Shown here: in pieces, positions 25,675-34,002 of the stretch
Layout of the letters: each line of letters begins with the position of its first letter
Numbering within the stretch: the first letter of the stretch is position 1
Assembly (NCBI RefSeq): GCF_010470675.1
Contig: NZ_VOIQ01000002.1
Coordinates: 248,001-312,000, forward strand
DNA: 64,000 nt
Source of the DNA: Desulfovibrio sp. JC010
GTDB taxonomy: Bacteria; Desulfobacterota; Desulfovibrionia; Desulfovibrionales; Desulfovibrionaceae
Direction of reading: 5' to 3'
Notes under the pieces: generated by a model
The model's input: the letters and a program-made list of their open reading frames with translations, nothing else
Told to the model about the DNA's origin: nothing
The model's database searches: none
Program-made: the position numbers and the translations under genes

Positions 25675-26556
25675 TTACTCAATATTTTGAACCTGTTCGC
25701 GGCATTTTTCCAGCTCAGCCTTGAACTCGACCACAATTCTGCTCACTTCGGAATCCTGACACTTGTTACCGCAGGTGTTGATTTCACGGAAAGTTTCCTG
25801 CAGCAGAAAATCAAGACGCTTACCGGCGTCTTTGTTACCGCGCAGAACCTCAAAAATTCTTTCAAGATGGGCGTCAAGGCGGGTGATTTCCTCAGAAACA
25901 TCCAGCTTGTCGGTCAGGATGGAAACTTCCTGCACCATGCGGTCTTCAATATATTCCGCGCCCAGGTTTTCCATGTTGGTCTTGACTCTTTCGATCAGGG
26001 CTTCACGCTTGGTTTCAAGAATTTCAGGAATCTTGACCTTAACTTTCTCGGTGTAATCCTTGAGCAGGGTAAAACGTTCTTCAAGGTCACGCACGAGGTC
26101 ATCGCCCTCGTCTTTTCGGGATTCCTTCCAGTTAGCCAGAGCTTTTTCAAGACCCGCGCTGATGGATTTTGCCATTGCCGGATCAGGTTCGCTGGAAGCG
26201 TCACGCCACAGGCCGGAGATGTTGAAAAGTCTGTTGTAATCCGGGGTGAATTCCACGCCGTCTTCCGCTGCCATGCCCTTGAGCTGATCGATCATGGCCT
26301 TGGCCTGCAGCTGGTTCAGGCTGATGCCCAGCAGTTCGGTGCTGAAAACTTCCAGATTAAGGGAAAGGTCCACCCGGCCGCGGGAGCCGTATTTGCGGAC
26401 AATCTTTTCCCAGCGGGATTCATAGCCGCGCAGGGAGTTTGGCAGACGCCATTTCAGGTCCAGAAAACGGGAATTAACACTGCGGATTTCCCAAACATGG
26501 CTCCATTTGTCTTCAGTGGTCTCAGCGCGACCAAATCCGGTCATACTTACGGGCAT
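25675..26556 (-). CDS. yicC: YicC-family endoribonuclease
   Basis: A 293-residue YicC protein: MPVSMTGFGRAETTEDKWSH at the N-terminus, EIRSVNSRFLDLKWRLPNSL, and the DUF1732 C-terminus ending in KRLDFLLQETFREINTCGNK and VVEFKAELEKCREQVQNIE, all strong family signatures. YicC proteins are oligomeric RNases implicated in sRNA (RyhB) turnover in Escherichia coli. The start at 26556 is set by AAGGAG 8 nt upstream. It is the first gene of a six-gene minus-strand unit and is followed by remA after 9 bp. Confidence 0.95.
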   Translation of the reverse strand: MPVSMTGFGRAETTEDKWSHVWEIRSVNSRFLDLKWRLPNSLRGYESRWEKIVRKYGSRGRVDLSLNLEVFSTELLGISLNQLQAKAMIDQLKGMAAEDGVEFTPDYNRLFNISGLWRDASSEPDPAMAKSISAGLEKALANWKESRKDEGDDLVRDLEERFTLLKDYTEKVKVKIPEILETKREALIERVKTNMENLGAEYIEDRMVQEVSILTDKLDVSEEITRLDAHLERIFEVLRGNKDAGKRLDFLLQETFREINTCGNKCQDSEVSRIVVEFKAELEKCREQVQNIE

Positions 26557-26567
26557 TGAAATCTCCT

Positions 26568-26648
26568 TGCCTTCGGCGACCCTCCGGGGGCTTAAACCCT
26601 TTTGCAAAAGGGTTTAAGAATCCCAAAACCTTTTATTGGGCTTCGCCG
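26568..26648. repeat. Intergenic palindrome, CTTAAACCC core
   Basis: The core CTTAAACCCTTTT-GC-AAAAGGGTTTAAG lies at 26591-26618, preceded by GACCCTCCGGGGG and followed by AATCCCAAAACCTTTTATTGGGCTTCGCC-type flank. It lies between mtaB (3' end) and yicC (5' end). Confidence 0.8.
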
Positions 26649-26657
26649 AAATAAATA

Positions 26658-27935
26658 TTATTTTATTGTTACCTGCAGGCTGCCATCTTTGGCTGCTACG
26701 GGTTTTACTTCTACTAATTTGCGGGGCACTTCGCCTGCAAAATCCTCTTCCAGAATGCAGGTGGAATAGAATTCACAGATGCCCTTTGTTTTATTTTGGA
26801 AAAGGACTTTCAAGCTGTCCATTTCCGAAATTTTGTGCAGGAATTCCTGCTTCTTTTCTTCCACCAGTTCACGCAAAATCCGGCCCCGTTCCTTTTTGGT
26901 CGGCCCGTCCAGCTGCCCTTTCATGGAAGCTGCTGCGGTTCCCGGACGTATAGAGTACGGAAAAACGTGCGCATAAGATAGGGGCAGTTTGCGGCAAAAT
27001 TCAAGCGTATTTTTGAACTCTTCCTCGGTTTCTCCGGGAAAACCGGTCAAAATATCCGCTCCAAGGCCGAAAACAGGCCAGATCTCTTTAAGCTTATCCA
27101 GAAAGACCAGCACATCTTCAGGCTTGTAATGGCCCCGGCCCATACGTTTAAGCACCTGACGGTCACCGCTTTGCAGGGAAAGATGCAGTTGCGGACAGAT
27201 CAGTTTGGACTTGGAAAATATTTCCAACGCCCGTTCCTTAAGCTGGCCCGGTTCAAGGGAACTGATGCGCAGCCGCGCCCGCCCTGCCCATTCTACGCCG
27301 AATTCATCCTCAATGCGCTCCATGAGATCCCAGAAATCTATCTTCTCAGCAAACTCACGCCCGTAATGGCTTAAGTTGATGCCGCTGATGATCATTTCCC
27401 GGAATCCAGCCTCAAGCAGCCGCGCTATTTCACGTACAACATCATCGGCCACGCGGCTTACGCTCGGCCCTCTGGTGATGGGTACAATGCAGTAAGTACA
27501 GCGGTGGGAACAGCCGTCCTGCACTTTAACCACCGCCCTTGAGCGTTCGTAATCATCGATCTCAAAAGGCTGGAAAATTGTTGTGTCGTCGTTTTTTTCG
27601 GGCTGATCTTCAAGCTTGAGCAGCTCGAATTTGCGTTCCTGCGGAATAACATCGGCCACTCCGGGAAGTTCGGCCAGTTCTTTTGCAAAAACCTGTGCCG
27701 CGCATCCGGCAATGATAATTTTACCTTCGGGATTGCGGCGGTTAATGCCGCGCACGGTCTGGCGCAGATCGCGCAGGGCCGCGGCAGTCACAGCGCAGGA
27801 GTTGATAACAATCTCATGGGCCTCGGCGTCATTTTCGGCCTGTTCATAGCCCATACGCAGCCAGCGTTCACGCACGGATTCGCTTTCATACTGGTTGATC
27901 TTGCAACCTAAAGTGGTGATCCAAAATTTTTTCAT
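26658..27935 (-). CDS. mtaB: tRNA (N6-threonylcarbamoyladenosine37-C2)-methylthiotransferase
   Basis: MtaB converts t6A37 to ms2t6A37 in tRNA using two [4Fe-4S] clusters. The 425-residue protein has the N-terminal UPF0004 cysteines in TLGCKINQYESE, INSCAVTAAA and IIAGCAAQ, the radical SAM motif VQDGCSHRCTYCIVPITRG (C-x3-C-x2-C), and a C-terminal TRAM-like domain (MDSLKVLFQNKTKGICEFYS). The start at 27935 (MKKFWITTLGC) matches the family start; 34 extra in-frame residues upstream overlap the helicase end and are unlikely. Functionally it acts downstream of tsaC in this window. Confidence 0.93.
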   Translation of the reverse strand: MKKFWITTLGCKINQYESESVRERWLRMGYEQAENDAEAHEIVINSCAVTAAALRDLRQTVRGINRRNPEGKIIIAGCAAQVFAKELAELPGVADVIPQERKFELLKLEDQPEKNDDTTIFQPFEIDDYERSRAVVKVQDGCSHRCTYCIVPITRGPSVSRVADDVVREIARLLEAGFREMIISGINLSHYGREFAEKIDFWDLMERIEDEFGVEWAGRARLRISSLEPGQLKERALEIFSKSKLICPQLHLSLQSGDRQVLKRMGRGHYKPEDVLVFLDKLKEIWPVFGLGADILTGFPGETEEEFKNTLEFCRKLPLSYAHVFPYSIRPGTAAASMKGQLDGPTKKERGRILRELVEEKKQEFLHKISEMDSLKVLFQNKTKGICEFYSTCILEEDFAGEVPRKLVEVKPVAAKDGSLQVTIK

Positions 27936-27990
27936 TACAATGTCCGTATTATCCGCTCCTTTTACCATGGAGCCGAAGGATATAAAACTA

Positions 27991-29190
27991 TTACTTTTTT
28001 GACTGGGAGTTACGTTTTTTACGCCCCTTGTTTTCATCAGCGGGAATAAAATCCGGCTTGGGCGCGTTGTAGTTGAATTTATCCAGATAAAAAAGCTCCA
28101 GTCCGTAACCGAGAGCTTCCTCTATTTCCGCAAGGCGGGTCTTATCTTCATCAGCCACAAAGGTGTAAGCCGTCCCTTTGGCATCAGCTCGTCCGGTTCT
28201 CCCGGTGCGATGGACAAAAATCTCCACATTGTCCGGCATATCGTAATTAATGACGTGAGAAATATTTGAGCAGTCAATGCCCCGTGCCGCAAGGTCGGTG
28301 GCGACCAGCACTTTGAAATCCCCGAACTTAAAACCGCTCAGGGTCCGGTTGCGCTTGCTCTGGGAAAGATCTCCGTGCAGGTCCGCAGCGGACAAACCGG
28401 ACTTTACCAGCCGCTGGGCAAGCCTTCTGGCCCAACGCTTGGTACGTACGAAGACCAATACCCGCGAGAATTCTATTTCATTGAGCAGCACTTTCAAAAA
28501 ACTCTGCTTCAGATGCAAAGGAACCGGACAGCTGTAGTGAAACACCCCGTCCGCGCTGACCGTTACCGCTACCCTGATAACTTCGGGATCATGCAGTATA
28601 TTTTTGGAAAGCTTGTCGATTTCATCGGGCATGGTGGCAGAAAACATTAAATTCTGACGCTTGGCAGGCAGCTTCTCCAGAATATTTGCAACCTCATCCA
28701 TAAAACCCATATCAAGCATGCGGTCCGCTTCATCCAGAACCAGCGTATCCACCTGCGAAAGATCAAGATCACCGCGCTCCAGCAGGTCAAGCAATCTTCC
28801 GGGAGTGGCGTTGACCACGGTGACCTTCTTGACTTCCTTGGCCTGCTTGCCGATGCCTGCACCGCCGTAAACCGCAGCACTGCGGATTCCGGTCTGCCGT
28901 CCCAGCTCAATAAAACTTTCATGAGTCTGCAAAGCCAGCTCACGGGTGGGTGAAAGAACCAGCACCCGCACCGGACCGCGCTTCTCCGCTTCCCCGTCCA
29001 GCAACCGCTGCAACACAGGAAGTACAAAAGCGGCAGTCTTGCCGGTCCCGGTCTGGGCAAGGCCCATGACATCGCGCCCCGCCAGCACAGCAGGAACAGC
29101 CTTCAGCTGCACCGGGGTAGGTTCCTCGTACCCGACACTGCGAATGCCTGAAACAAGGCGCATGTCAAAATTAAATTGGTCGAAGCCCAA
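27991..29190 (-). CDS. DEAD-box ATP-dependent RNA helicase
   Basis: A 399-residue helicase with the motif set in order: Q motif (TPVQLKAVPAVLAG), I (AQTGTGKTAA), Ia (SPTRELALQ), GG (YGGAGIGKQ), Ib (NATPGRLLDLL), II (VLDEADRMLDMGF), III (FSATMPDEI), IV (RVLVFVRTKRWA), V (LVATDLAARGIDC) and VI (HRTGRTGRADA). The C-terminus is short and basic (GRKKRNSQSKK), as in RhlE-type helicases. The start is a TTG at 29190 with GGGAG about 8 nt upstream. It is likely involved in RNA folding or ribosome assembly; the exact subfamily is not certain. Confidence 0.93.
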   Translation of the reverse strand: MGFDQFNFDMRLVSGIRSVGYEEPTPVQLKAVPAVLAGRDVMGLAQTGTGKTAAFVLPVLQRLLDGEAEKRGPVRVLVLSPTRELALQTHESFIELGRQTGIRSAAVYGGAGIGKQAKEVKKVTVVNATPGRLLDLLERGDLDLSQVDTLVLDEADRMLDMGFMDEVANILEKLPAKRQNLMFSATMPDEIDKLSKNILHDPEVIRVAVTVSADGVFHYSCPVPLHLKQSFLKVLLNEIEFSRVLVFVRTKRWARRLAQRLVKSGLSAADLHGDLSQSKRNRTLSGFKFGDFKVLVATDLAARGIDCSNISHVINYDMPDNVEIFVHRTGRTGRADAKGTAYTFVADEDKTRLAEIEEALGYGLELFYLDKFNYNAPKPDFIPADENKGRKKRNSQSKK

Positions 29191-29204
29191 AACAAAACTC
29201 CCTT

Positions 29205-29432
29205 TTTGCCTTCGGCGACCCTGCCGGGGGCCTTAAACCCTTTTCCAAAAGGGTTTGTTCCACTGTCGCTATCTCTAAGACTCGCGGAAGACCGCTCGCC
29301 TAAGAGCTAGTGCAAGAATCCCAAAACGTTTTAATAAGCTATATGCGAAGCAAACTAAAAAGTTTTGAGGGGATGGGGTCTGGGGAAGGGGAACTTTTCC
29401 CAAAAGTTCCCCTTCCCCAGCCGCCGGAGGCA
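29205..29432. repeat. Composite palindrome with an interrupted left core
   Basis: The left core AAACCCTTTTCCAAAAGGGTTT (29235-29256) loses its outer AAG arm because about 56 bp (29257-29312) separate GGGTTT from the expected AAGAATCCCAAAACG, which resumes at 29313. The right core is a 19-bp inverted repeat CTGGGGAAGGGGAAC(TTTT) at 29380-29398 and 29402-29420, followed by CCGCCGGAGGC. It lies upstream of the helicase gene. Confidence 0.8.
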
Positions 29433-29440
29433 TCATAAAT

Positions 29441-29469
29441 AAAAAAAGCGCGCCCCTTGCGAGGCGCGC
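29441..29469 (-). terminator. Rho-independent terminator of the methyltransferase gene
   Basis: On the minus strand, GCGCGCC (29463-29469) pairs with GGCGCGC (29448-29454), followed by seven Ts (29441-29447). Confidence 0.9.
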
Positions 29470-29509
29470 GGATCATTATATATTTATGATGTCGTGTAAA
29501 GCGTTGAAT

Positions 29510-30499
29510 CTACCACCTGCGCGGCAGCCTGCGCTGCGCCCATTCTGAAAGATAGGGCAGCAGTTCTTCGCCGAGTTCATGCAGGGGCACGATATTCCCT
29601 TCGATTATGATGCCTTGCGGAAACAGATTCATGTCGTGATATTCTTTGGGTCCCTGAAATGCAGTATTCTTAGCCAGCAATACGGATACATTCATATCCT
29701 TGCAAAAGGCGATAAGTCCTTCGGGGAAAAAGGCCGCGTCCTTGATATTCTTGCCGAGGGTGCGGAACAGGGTCTTGCAGATGGACACAAAATGTTCGCG
29801 GCGCAAAGGCTGGTGCATAGCGGCTACGGTCTCGTTGGAGACAAAGGTGACAACCTTGCTGGCCAGCGGTGCGTAGTTCTTGGCATCACGGGCATCACCG
29901 AGAATAATTTCAGCGATTCCCAGTTCCTTAAAAATCTTATAGCTCTGCAGGCCGACCATCTTGTCGTACTCAATGCCGTAAAGGGTGATATTCTTGAAAC
30001 CGTTGCGTCGGGCATGGATGTGCTGGGCCAGAAGCAGGATTCCAGTTCCGGTACCGATGTCCAGACCTACGTATTCGTCCTGCTCAAGAAGCTTGGGAGC
30101 GATATTCTGAGTCACGATGGAGCGGATGATGTGGCTGGTCTTGGTAACGTCCGCGAGCATGCGCAGGGAAAAAGACCACTGGCGCAGGTAATTCATCAGC
30201 TCGATATCATCATCAGGCTCATTGAGACTGCGATGGCGGCTGAACATTTCACACAACCTGCTTACATCTTCAAGAGGTACGGATTTATCAAAACCGCCCT
30301 TGTGCACATAACAATAGAAAAATTTGAGCACCATTCCCATGATCATGGAATCGGAAATCCTGACCGAAGGATCGCTCATGCGGTCCACATCCGCGAGCAG
30401 CGGACTGTCAGAATATAGTGACGGATCTATGACCATCTCCTCCGGACCCACGAATGCATGGTGAATACTACCCATCTCAACTGTGCTTTGTTCCTGCAT
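29510..30499 (-). CDS. SAM-dependent methyltransferase, substrate unknown
   Basis: A 329-residue protein. The N-terminal roughly 140 residues are helical and unrecognised. Then comes a Rossmann SAM domain: YVGLDIGTGTGILLLAQHIH (motif I), ITLYGIEYDKMVGLQSY (acidic motif II), AEIILGDARDAKNYAPLASK, and a VSNETVAAMHQPLRREHF segment reminiscent of class I protein methyltransferases such as the PRMT-like E-loop, although a match to PRMT is not demonstrable by eye. The start at 30499 has AAGGAG 7-8 nt upstream and is preferred to one eight codons upstream. It is a single gene with its own terminator. Confidence 0.72.
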   Translation of the reverse strand: MQEQSTVEMGSIHHAFVGPEEMVIDPSLYSDSPLLADVDRMSDPSVRISDSMIMGMVLKFFYCYVHKGGFDKSVPLEDVSRLCEMFSRHRSLNEPDDDIELMNYLRQWSFSLRMLADVTKTSHIIRSIVTQNIAPKLLEQDEYVGLDIGTGTGILLLAQHIHARRNGFKNITLYGIEYDKMVGLQSYKIFKELGIAEIILGDARDAKNYAPLASKVVTFVSNETVAAMHQPLRREHFVSICKTLFRTLGKNIKDAAFFPEGLIAFCKDMNVSVLLAKNTAFQGPKEYHDMNLFPQGIIIEGNIVPLHELGEELLPYLSEWAQRRLPRRW

Positions 30500-30677
30500 C
30501 TCAACACTCCTTGCGAACATCATATATTAAAATCATGAAGGCATGCTTTACCTACTGCCCGGAGGAAATGCACAGACCGTTCCCAAATGTTAAGAAGTGC
30601 AAAAAACACGTATCAAAAAAGTCTAGAAAAACAGCTAATAGATCATTTTTATTTAATAAAAAAATATTTCCATAAAC

Positions 30678-30712
30678 AAAAAAAGGACTGCTTTCAAATT
30701 TGAAAACAGTCC
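30678..30712 (-). terminator. Rho-independent terminator of the RNase H-like gene
   Basis: The minus strand has GGACTG (30712-30707), an inner TTTCAAATTTGAAA palindrome and CAGTCC (30690-30685), followed by seven Ts (30684-30678). Confidence 0.85.
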
Positions 30713-30746
30713 TAAGAGGCAAAAAATTCCATCAATAGGAGCGAAG

Positions 30747-30815
30747 CTTACTAAAAGTTTTAGGAGAGTCCAGAGAACCCTTTTTCAAAAGGGTTCTTTG
30801 GCCGCCGGAGGCATC
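30747..30815. repeat. Intergenic palindrome, CCAGAGAACCC core
   Basis: The core CCAGAGAACCCTTTTTCAAAAGGGTTCTTTGG (30770-30801, written in two arms of about 15) is preceded by AAAAGTTTTAGGAGAGT and followed by CCGCCGGAGGC. It lies just beyond the stop of the RNase H-like gene. Confidence 0.8.
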
Positions 30816-31673
30816 TTAAAATCTTCTAAAAGATCCTTCGCCGGAATATTTGGCCCTGATGCCGTCAACAACTTCACGGTGAGCCTTGAAAGGATTCAGC
30901 GGTTCAATCTTCTCGGCAATAGGTTCAAGTCCGTGCTGGGGAAATCTTTCTATGTGCAGGTTGTAACCTTTGATCATGAGATTTTCCAGATTCACGCTGT
31001 CGAGCACGTTGTAGGCCAATAGGGTTTCAAGAGCGCGCTCATCGCCGTTCATTTCATATTCATTCCAGAGCAGAACCGCGAAATAGCCGTCCAATCCTTC
31101 AGCGTCACCGCGATCCATGCCGAAATAGCGTTCAATCCCTTTCAGTCCCCCGGTAATGCCCAGCGAACGGAACACAAACCGTAGATCAATATGGGCGGCC
31201 TCAACCTTGATACCGAAATATTTTTCAATAAACGGCACATCAAAGCATTTACCGTTAAAGCTCACAATCAGCGGATAGCGGGCGATTTCCTCTTCAAAAT
31301 CGTAGAGGTTCTTGCCCTGTACGTAGGTTTTAATATCCTCACCGTTCCAAAGGGCGATGGTGGTGATATCGCAACTGTGGGCATCGGTCCCGGTGGTTTC
31401 AATATCTATATAGGCCACGTTGTCGCGGAAATGGGAATACAGCCGCCACTGATCGGAAGCCGGAAGACGATCCGCAAACCAGATGGCGTCGCTCTCTTGG
31501 AGTTTCTGCTTTGATTCCCCGCACCCTTTTTCCAGATCATTCATCTTAGCATCGGAAAGAGTGGTGGAAGCTCCGTTTAGAATATCATCCCAGTCATTTA
31601 CTCCAGCCTGCCAGATTTTGGCTTCCGTAGTGCTTCCTATTCCCTTGAGATGGCAAAATGTTCTTTCGAGCAT
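30816..31673 (-). CDS. RNase H-like (YprB-type, DEDD) exonuclease-domain protein
   Basis: A 285-residue protein. The N-terminal helical segment (residues 1-80; GIGSTTEAKIWQAGVNDWDD) resembles a helix-hairpin-helix-type region. The RNase H-like domain follows with VAYIDIETTGTDAHSCDITT (DxE motif), YPLIVSFNGKCFDVPFIEKY (second acidic site) and LLAYNVLDSVNLENLM (third). This is the YprB/'ribonuclease H-like' family. It is probably a 3'-5' nuclease, but the substrate is unknown. A single transcription unit with its own terminator. Confidence 0.82.
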   Translation of the reverse strand: MLERTFCHLKGIGSTTEAKIWQAGVNDWDDILNGASTTLSDAKMNDLEKGCGESKQKLQESDAIWFADRLPASDQWRLYSHFRDNVAYIDIETTGTDAHSCDITTIALWNGEDIKTYVQGKNLYDFEEEIARYPLIVSFNGKCFDVPFIEKYFGIKVEAAHIDLRFVFRSLGITGGLKGIERYFGMDRGDAEGLDGYFAVLLWNEYEMNGDERALETLLAYNVLDSVNLENLMIKGYNLHIERFPQHGLEPIAEKIEPLNPFKAHREVVDGIRAKYSGEGSFRRF

Positions 31674-31907
31674 TTAATAACAGCCCTGTTTTTTCAATTG
31701 GTTGATAACAAAAGCGGCCCCATGGCCCCGCGCATGGTACGAGTTCTACGCAAACCCAATAACCCTACGCAAGGGAGAGGATTATCCGTAAAGACTCCCA
31801 TAGTCCAGCATTTAGGTAACATTGACAATAAACAGCCACTGACCATACATATATGTATGGTATAAAAAGTTTCACAGTAAATAATAGTCGCTATGGGAAT
31901 TTTGACA

Positions 31908-32852
31908 ATGGAAAATTTCGACTTTCAATCCATAATTAAACAGATTCAGACGCAACTTATCGGCCCGGTTGAAAAATTTCTCACCGGCCTGCCGCAGGAA
32001 TCCCTGTACCTGATCCTCGCGGCCGCGGGACTCATAGCCCTGCTGGCTGCTGTTTTCGGATACCTGCTGCTGCGCCCGAAACCAAAGAAAAACAACAAGC
32101 AGCAAGGCCCCACGGATTTCGTTCATTTTTTCCAGAAGAGCGGAACCATCATGGATATTGCAGCAGCTGTAGAGCATAACGATGTGCTGGGCCGGGCGGT
32201 ACTCACAGCAGTCAAACCGGACCGTATCCGCCTTGAAATCATTGAGGAAAATGGCATAGCCCGCCTCTCATCCCCGGCGGAACTCATCCTGATGTTCCCC
32301 CCGGAAAAGAGCATGGCCGGAAAAGTAAATTCCTTCCGGGCCAGAATAAGCTCCCTTGAATGCGACGATGAAGGCTGCGGACGCATGACCCTGACCCCGC
32401 CCACCAAATTCAAACTGGTCAAACGCCGCAAACACAAACGCAAACGGGTTGTGGACCAGCAGTTCATCCGGGTCAAACTCTGGCTGGGCAGAGCAGATTC
32501 CAGCGACACATCTTTTGCAGACCGCATACCGGACCTAGCTGTCAATTCATACGATCCCCGCTCCTCCGGACACGAGGAGAATCAGGTCATCAACATTTCC
32601 AACGGCGGCATCGGGGTGGGTGCCTCCCCCATGCTGGTGGAATCAAAATTCAACATTGACGACGACGTGCTGATCAGCATCTTCATGTTCAACTTCCGGC
32701 AAAAAGTCTTCAAGCCCTACTGGTATGCCGGGAAAATACGCTCCATGGAAAACATGGACGGCCAGACCTGCCGGGTGGGAGTGGAATTCACTGTCAGCGG
32801 CAAGATGCGCGATGAGAATGAACAGCATATTGACTGGACACACATCAAATAA
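31908..32852 (+). CDS. Membrane-anchored PilZ (c-di-GMP binding) protein
   Basis: A 314-residue protein with one N-terminal TM (about residues 31-53), a basic juxtamembrane stretch (RPKPKKNNK), a YcgR-like beta domain, and a PilZ domain with the arginine motif KRRKHKRKR (about 172-180) and NISNGGIGVG (about 228), corresponding to RxxxR and (D/N)xSxxG. It probably transmits c-di-GMP levels to an envelope or motility target. The start is placed at 31908 because GGGA lies 10 nt upstream; a start five codons earlier cannot be excluded. It is divergent from the RNase H-like gene. Confidence 0.8.
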   Translation: MENFDFQSIIKQIQTQLIGPVEKFLTGLPQESLYLILAAAGLIALLAAVFGYLLLRPKPKKNNKQQGPTDFVHFFQKSGTIMDIAAAVEHNDVLGRAVLTAVKPDRIRLEIIEENGIARLSSPAELILMFPPEKSMAGKVNSFRARISSLECDDEGCGRMTLTPPTKFKLVKRRKHKRKRVVDQQFIRVKLWLGRADSSDTSFADRIPDLAVNSYDPRSSGHEENQVINISNGGIGVGASPMLVESKFNIDDDVLISIFMFNFRQKVFKPYWYAGKIRSMENMDGQTCRVGVEFTVSGKMRDENEQHIDWTHIK

Positions 32853-32871
32853 AACAGACTAAAAAGAACAC

Positions 32872-32903
32872 AAAAATACCCCGCTGATTTCAAATCAGCG
32901 GGG
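32872..32903 (-). terminator. Terminator between PilZ gene and the convergent small-protein gene
   Basis: A 12-bp palindrome CCCCGCTGATTT / AAATCAGCGGGG (32879-32903) is followed on the minus strand by TA and five Ts, so it best serves the minus-strand unit. It may act on both strands. Confidence 0.8.
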
Positions 32904-32955
32904 GATAATTGTACCGTTGTTACGCAGAAGGATAGTCTATGTATCGTCCTGCGGT

Positions 32956-33309
32956 TTAACCAACCTTGTTGATGTAACGATTGGCGATCAAGGGGGTGCC
33001 GCGAGCGACATTGCCGTACCCCTTGAAGCGGGTGCTTTCCTTCTTAACCCGCCCTATGTCCTGCGCGAGGGATGCGCGGAGCCTTTTGGCTTCCGCAGTA
33101 AGCTGTCCCTGCAGGCTTTTAAGCTTGTTAAGCTTTTCCAGAATCTGGTCCAGACTCACGCTCTCTTTGGTTTCAAGGGCCTGAGTGGTGAGTACACCTC
33201 TCCTTTCTGCGGCGTCAAAGGCATCGTCCACCTCTCCTGCCACAAGAAATCTCAGCTCCTCGTGTCCGATTTCAAGAGCCTGATCCAGAAGTTCCAAGGT
33301 TTCAGCCAT
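32956..33309 (-). CDS. Small helical protein, possibly FlgN/FliT-like chaperone
   Basis: A 117-residue, almost wholly helical protein (ETLELLDQALEIGHEELRFL, AERRGVLTTQALETKESVSL, LEKLNKLKSLQGQLTAEAKR). It has a short basic C-terminus. FlgN and FliT flagellar chaperones share this size and coiled-coil pattern, and GT9 proteins near flagellin genes occur in Desulfovibrio, but no flagellar gene is in the window and I cannot confirm homology. The start at 33309 has GAGG upstream and lies 5 bp after the stop of the preceding gene. Confidence 0.6.
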   Translation of the reverse strand: MAETLELLDQALEIGHEELRFLVAGEVDDAFDAAERRGVLTTQALETKESVSLDQILEKLNKLKSLQGQLTAEAKRLRASLAQDIGRVKKESTRFKGYGNVARGTPLIANRYINKVG

Positions 33310-33314
33310 AGCAA

Positions 33315-33920
33315 TTACCTCTTGGCTACCTCCCTGAGATCCTCGCGAATACCGGAGATAACATTCTTCCATTTTTCAACGGAAGGCAGGAATTCATATT
33401 CAAGCAAATCAGCCAGCAGAATCCAGTCCTCGTTTTCAAGGACTTCGGTCATTTCAGTGAAAAGACCGGAAAAATCTTCCACAACGCTTTCGAATTCTTC
33501 GTTGTGTTTAAGGGAAAACTGATCGCGCAGGCTACCGACCATACCGAGGAAATCCCTGACAACATCAAGAAGGTCCTGATAAAGTTCAAGTGCTTCGGCG
33601 TCATCGGCCTGTCTGAAAAGTTCCGCTACCTGCTTGCCGCCACCGGCCATGATGTGCACGACTTTGTAAAGCTCAAGGGTGATTGCGGAAGCCATTTCAA
33701 CAGCAGATGCGCTGATGACTTCAAGGCTGTCGATCTCGGAAGTTTCGATATCTTCCGACTGGTTGGGGTAAATTTCACTGAAAGGTTCATCGTTGACCTT
33801 AACGTCGGTTACGATGCGGTCGTTAAGGAGGCCGTCCTCCAGCATCCTGTCAAAAACCTGTTCGAGATTTTCAAAGCTTCTGATATCGAGATCAGTTTTG
33901 GTTCCATCGATAACGATCAT
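33315..33920 (-). CDS. Hypothetical acidic helical protein
   Basis: A 201-residue protein rich in Glu/Asp. It starts MIVIDGTKTDLDIRSFENLE, followed by a motif-poor helical body (VDLLDVVRDFLGMVGSLRDQ-like segments). The Shine-Dalgarno AGGAGGAG upstream of 33920 is strong, suggesting high expression. I do not recognise the family. It lies between a GT9 glycosyltransferase and the FlgN-like small protein in one probable operon, so a role in assembling or glycosylating a surface structure is possible but unproven. Confidence 0.6.
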   Translation of the reverse strand: MIVIDGTKTDLDIRSFENLEQVFDRMLEDGLLNDRIVTDVKVNDEPFSEIYPNQSEDIETSEIDSLEVISASAVEMASAITLELYKVVHIMAGGGKQVAELFRQADDAEALELYQDLLDVVRDFLGMVGSLRDQFSLKHNEEFESVVEDFSGLFTEMTEVLENEDWILLADLLEYEFLPSVEKWKNVISGIREDLREVAKR

Positions 33921-34002
33921 AGTGACTCTCCTCCTGAATTAGGTACGTAATTTTTTCCGGTTGGTCCGGTACGCCCTACTTCATTCAAGAGTCATGCCAT
34001 CA

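Larger units (their letters stand above)
30500..30815. other. Intergenic region between methyltransferase and RNase H-like gene
   Basis: No gene is visible. The AT-rich stretch 30595-30680 is the probable promoter area of the methyltransferase gene; it is followed by a terminator (30678-30712) and one palindromic repeat (30747-30815). Confidence 0.6.

Noticed and set aside
29510-30499. Assignment of the methyltransferase as a protein arginine methyltransferase
   Set aside because: Only the SAM-binding region and a weak E-loop resemblance are visible; the diagnostic double-E and THW motifs are not clear.
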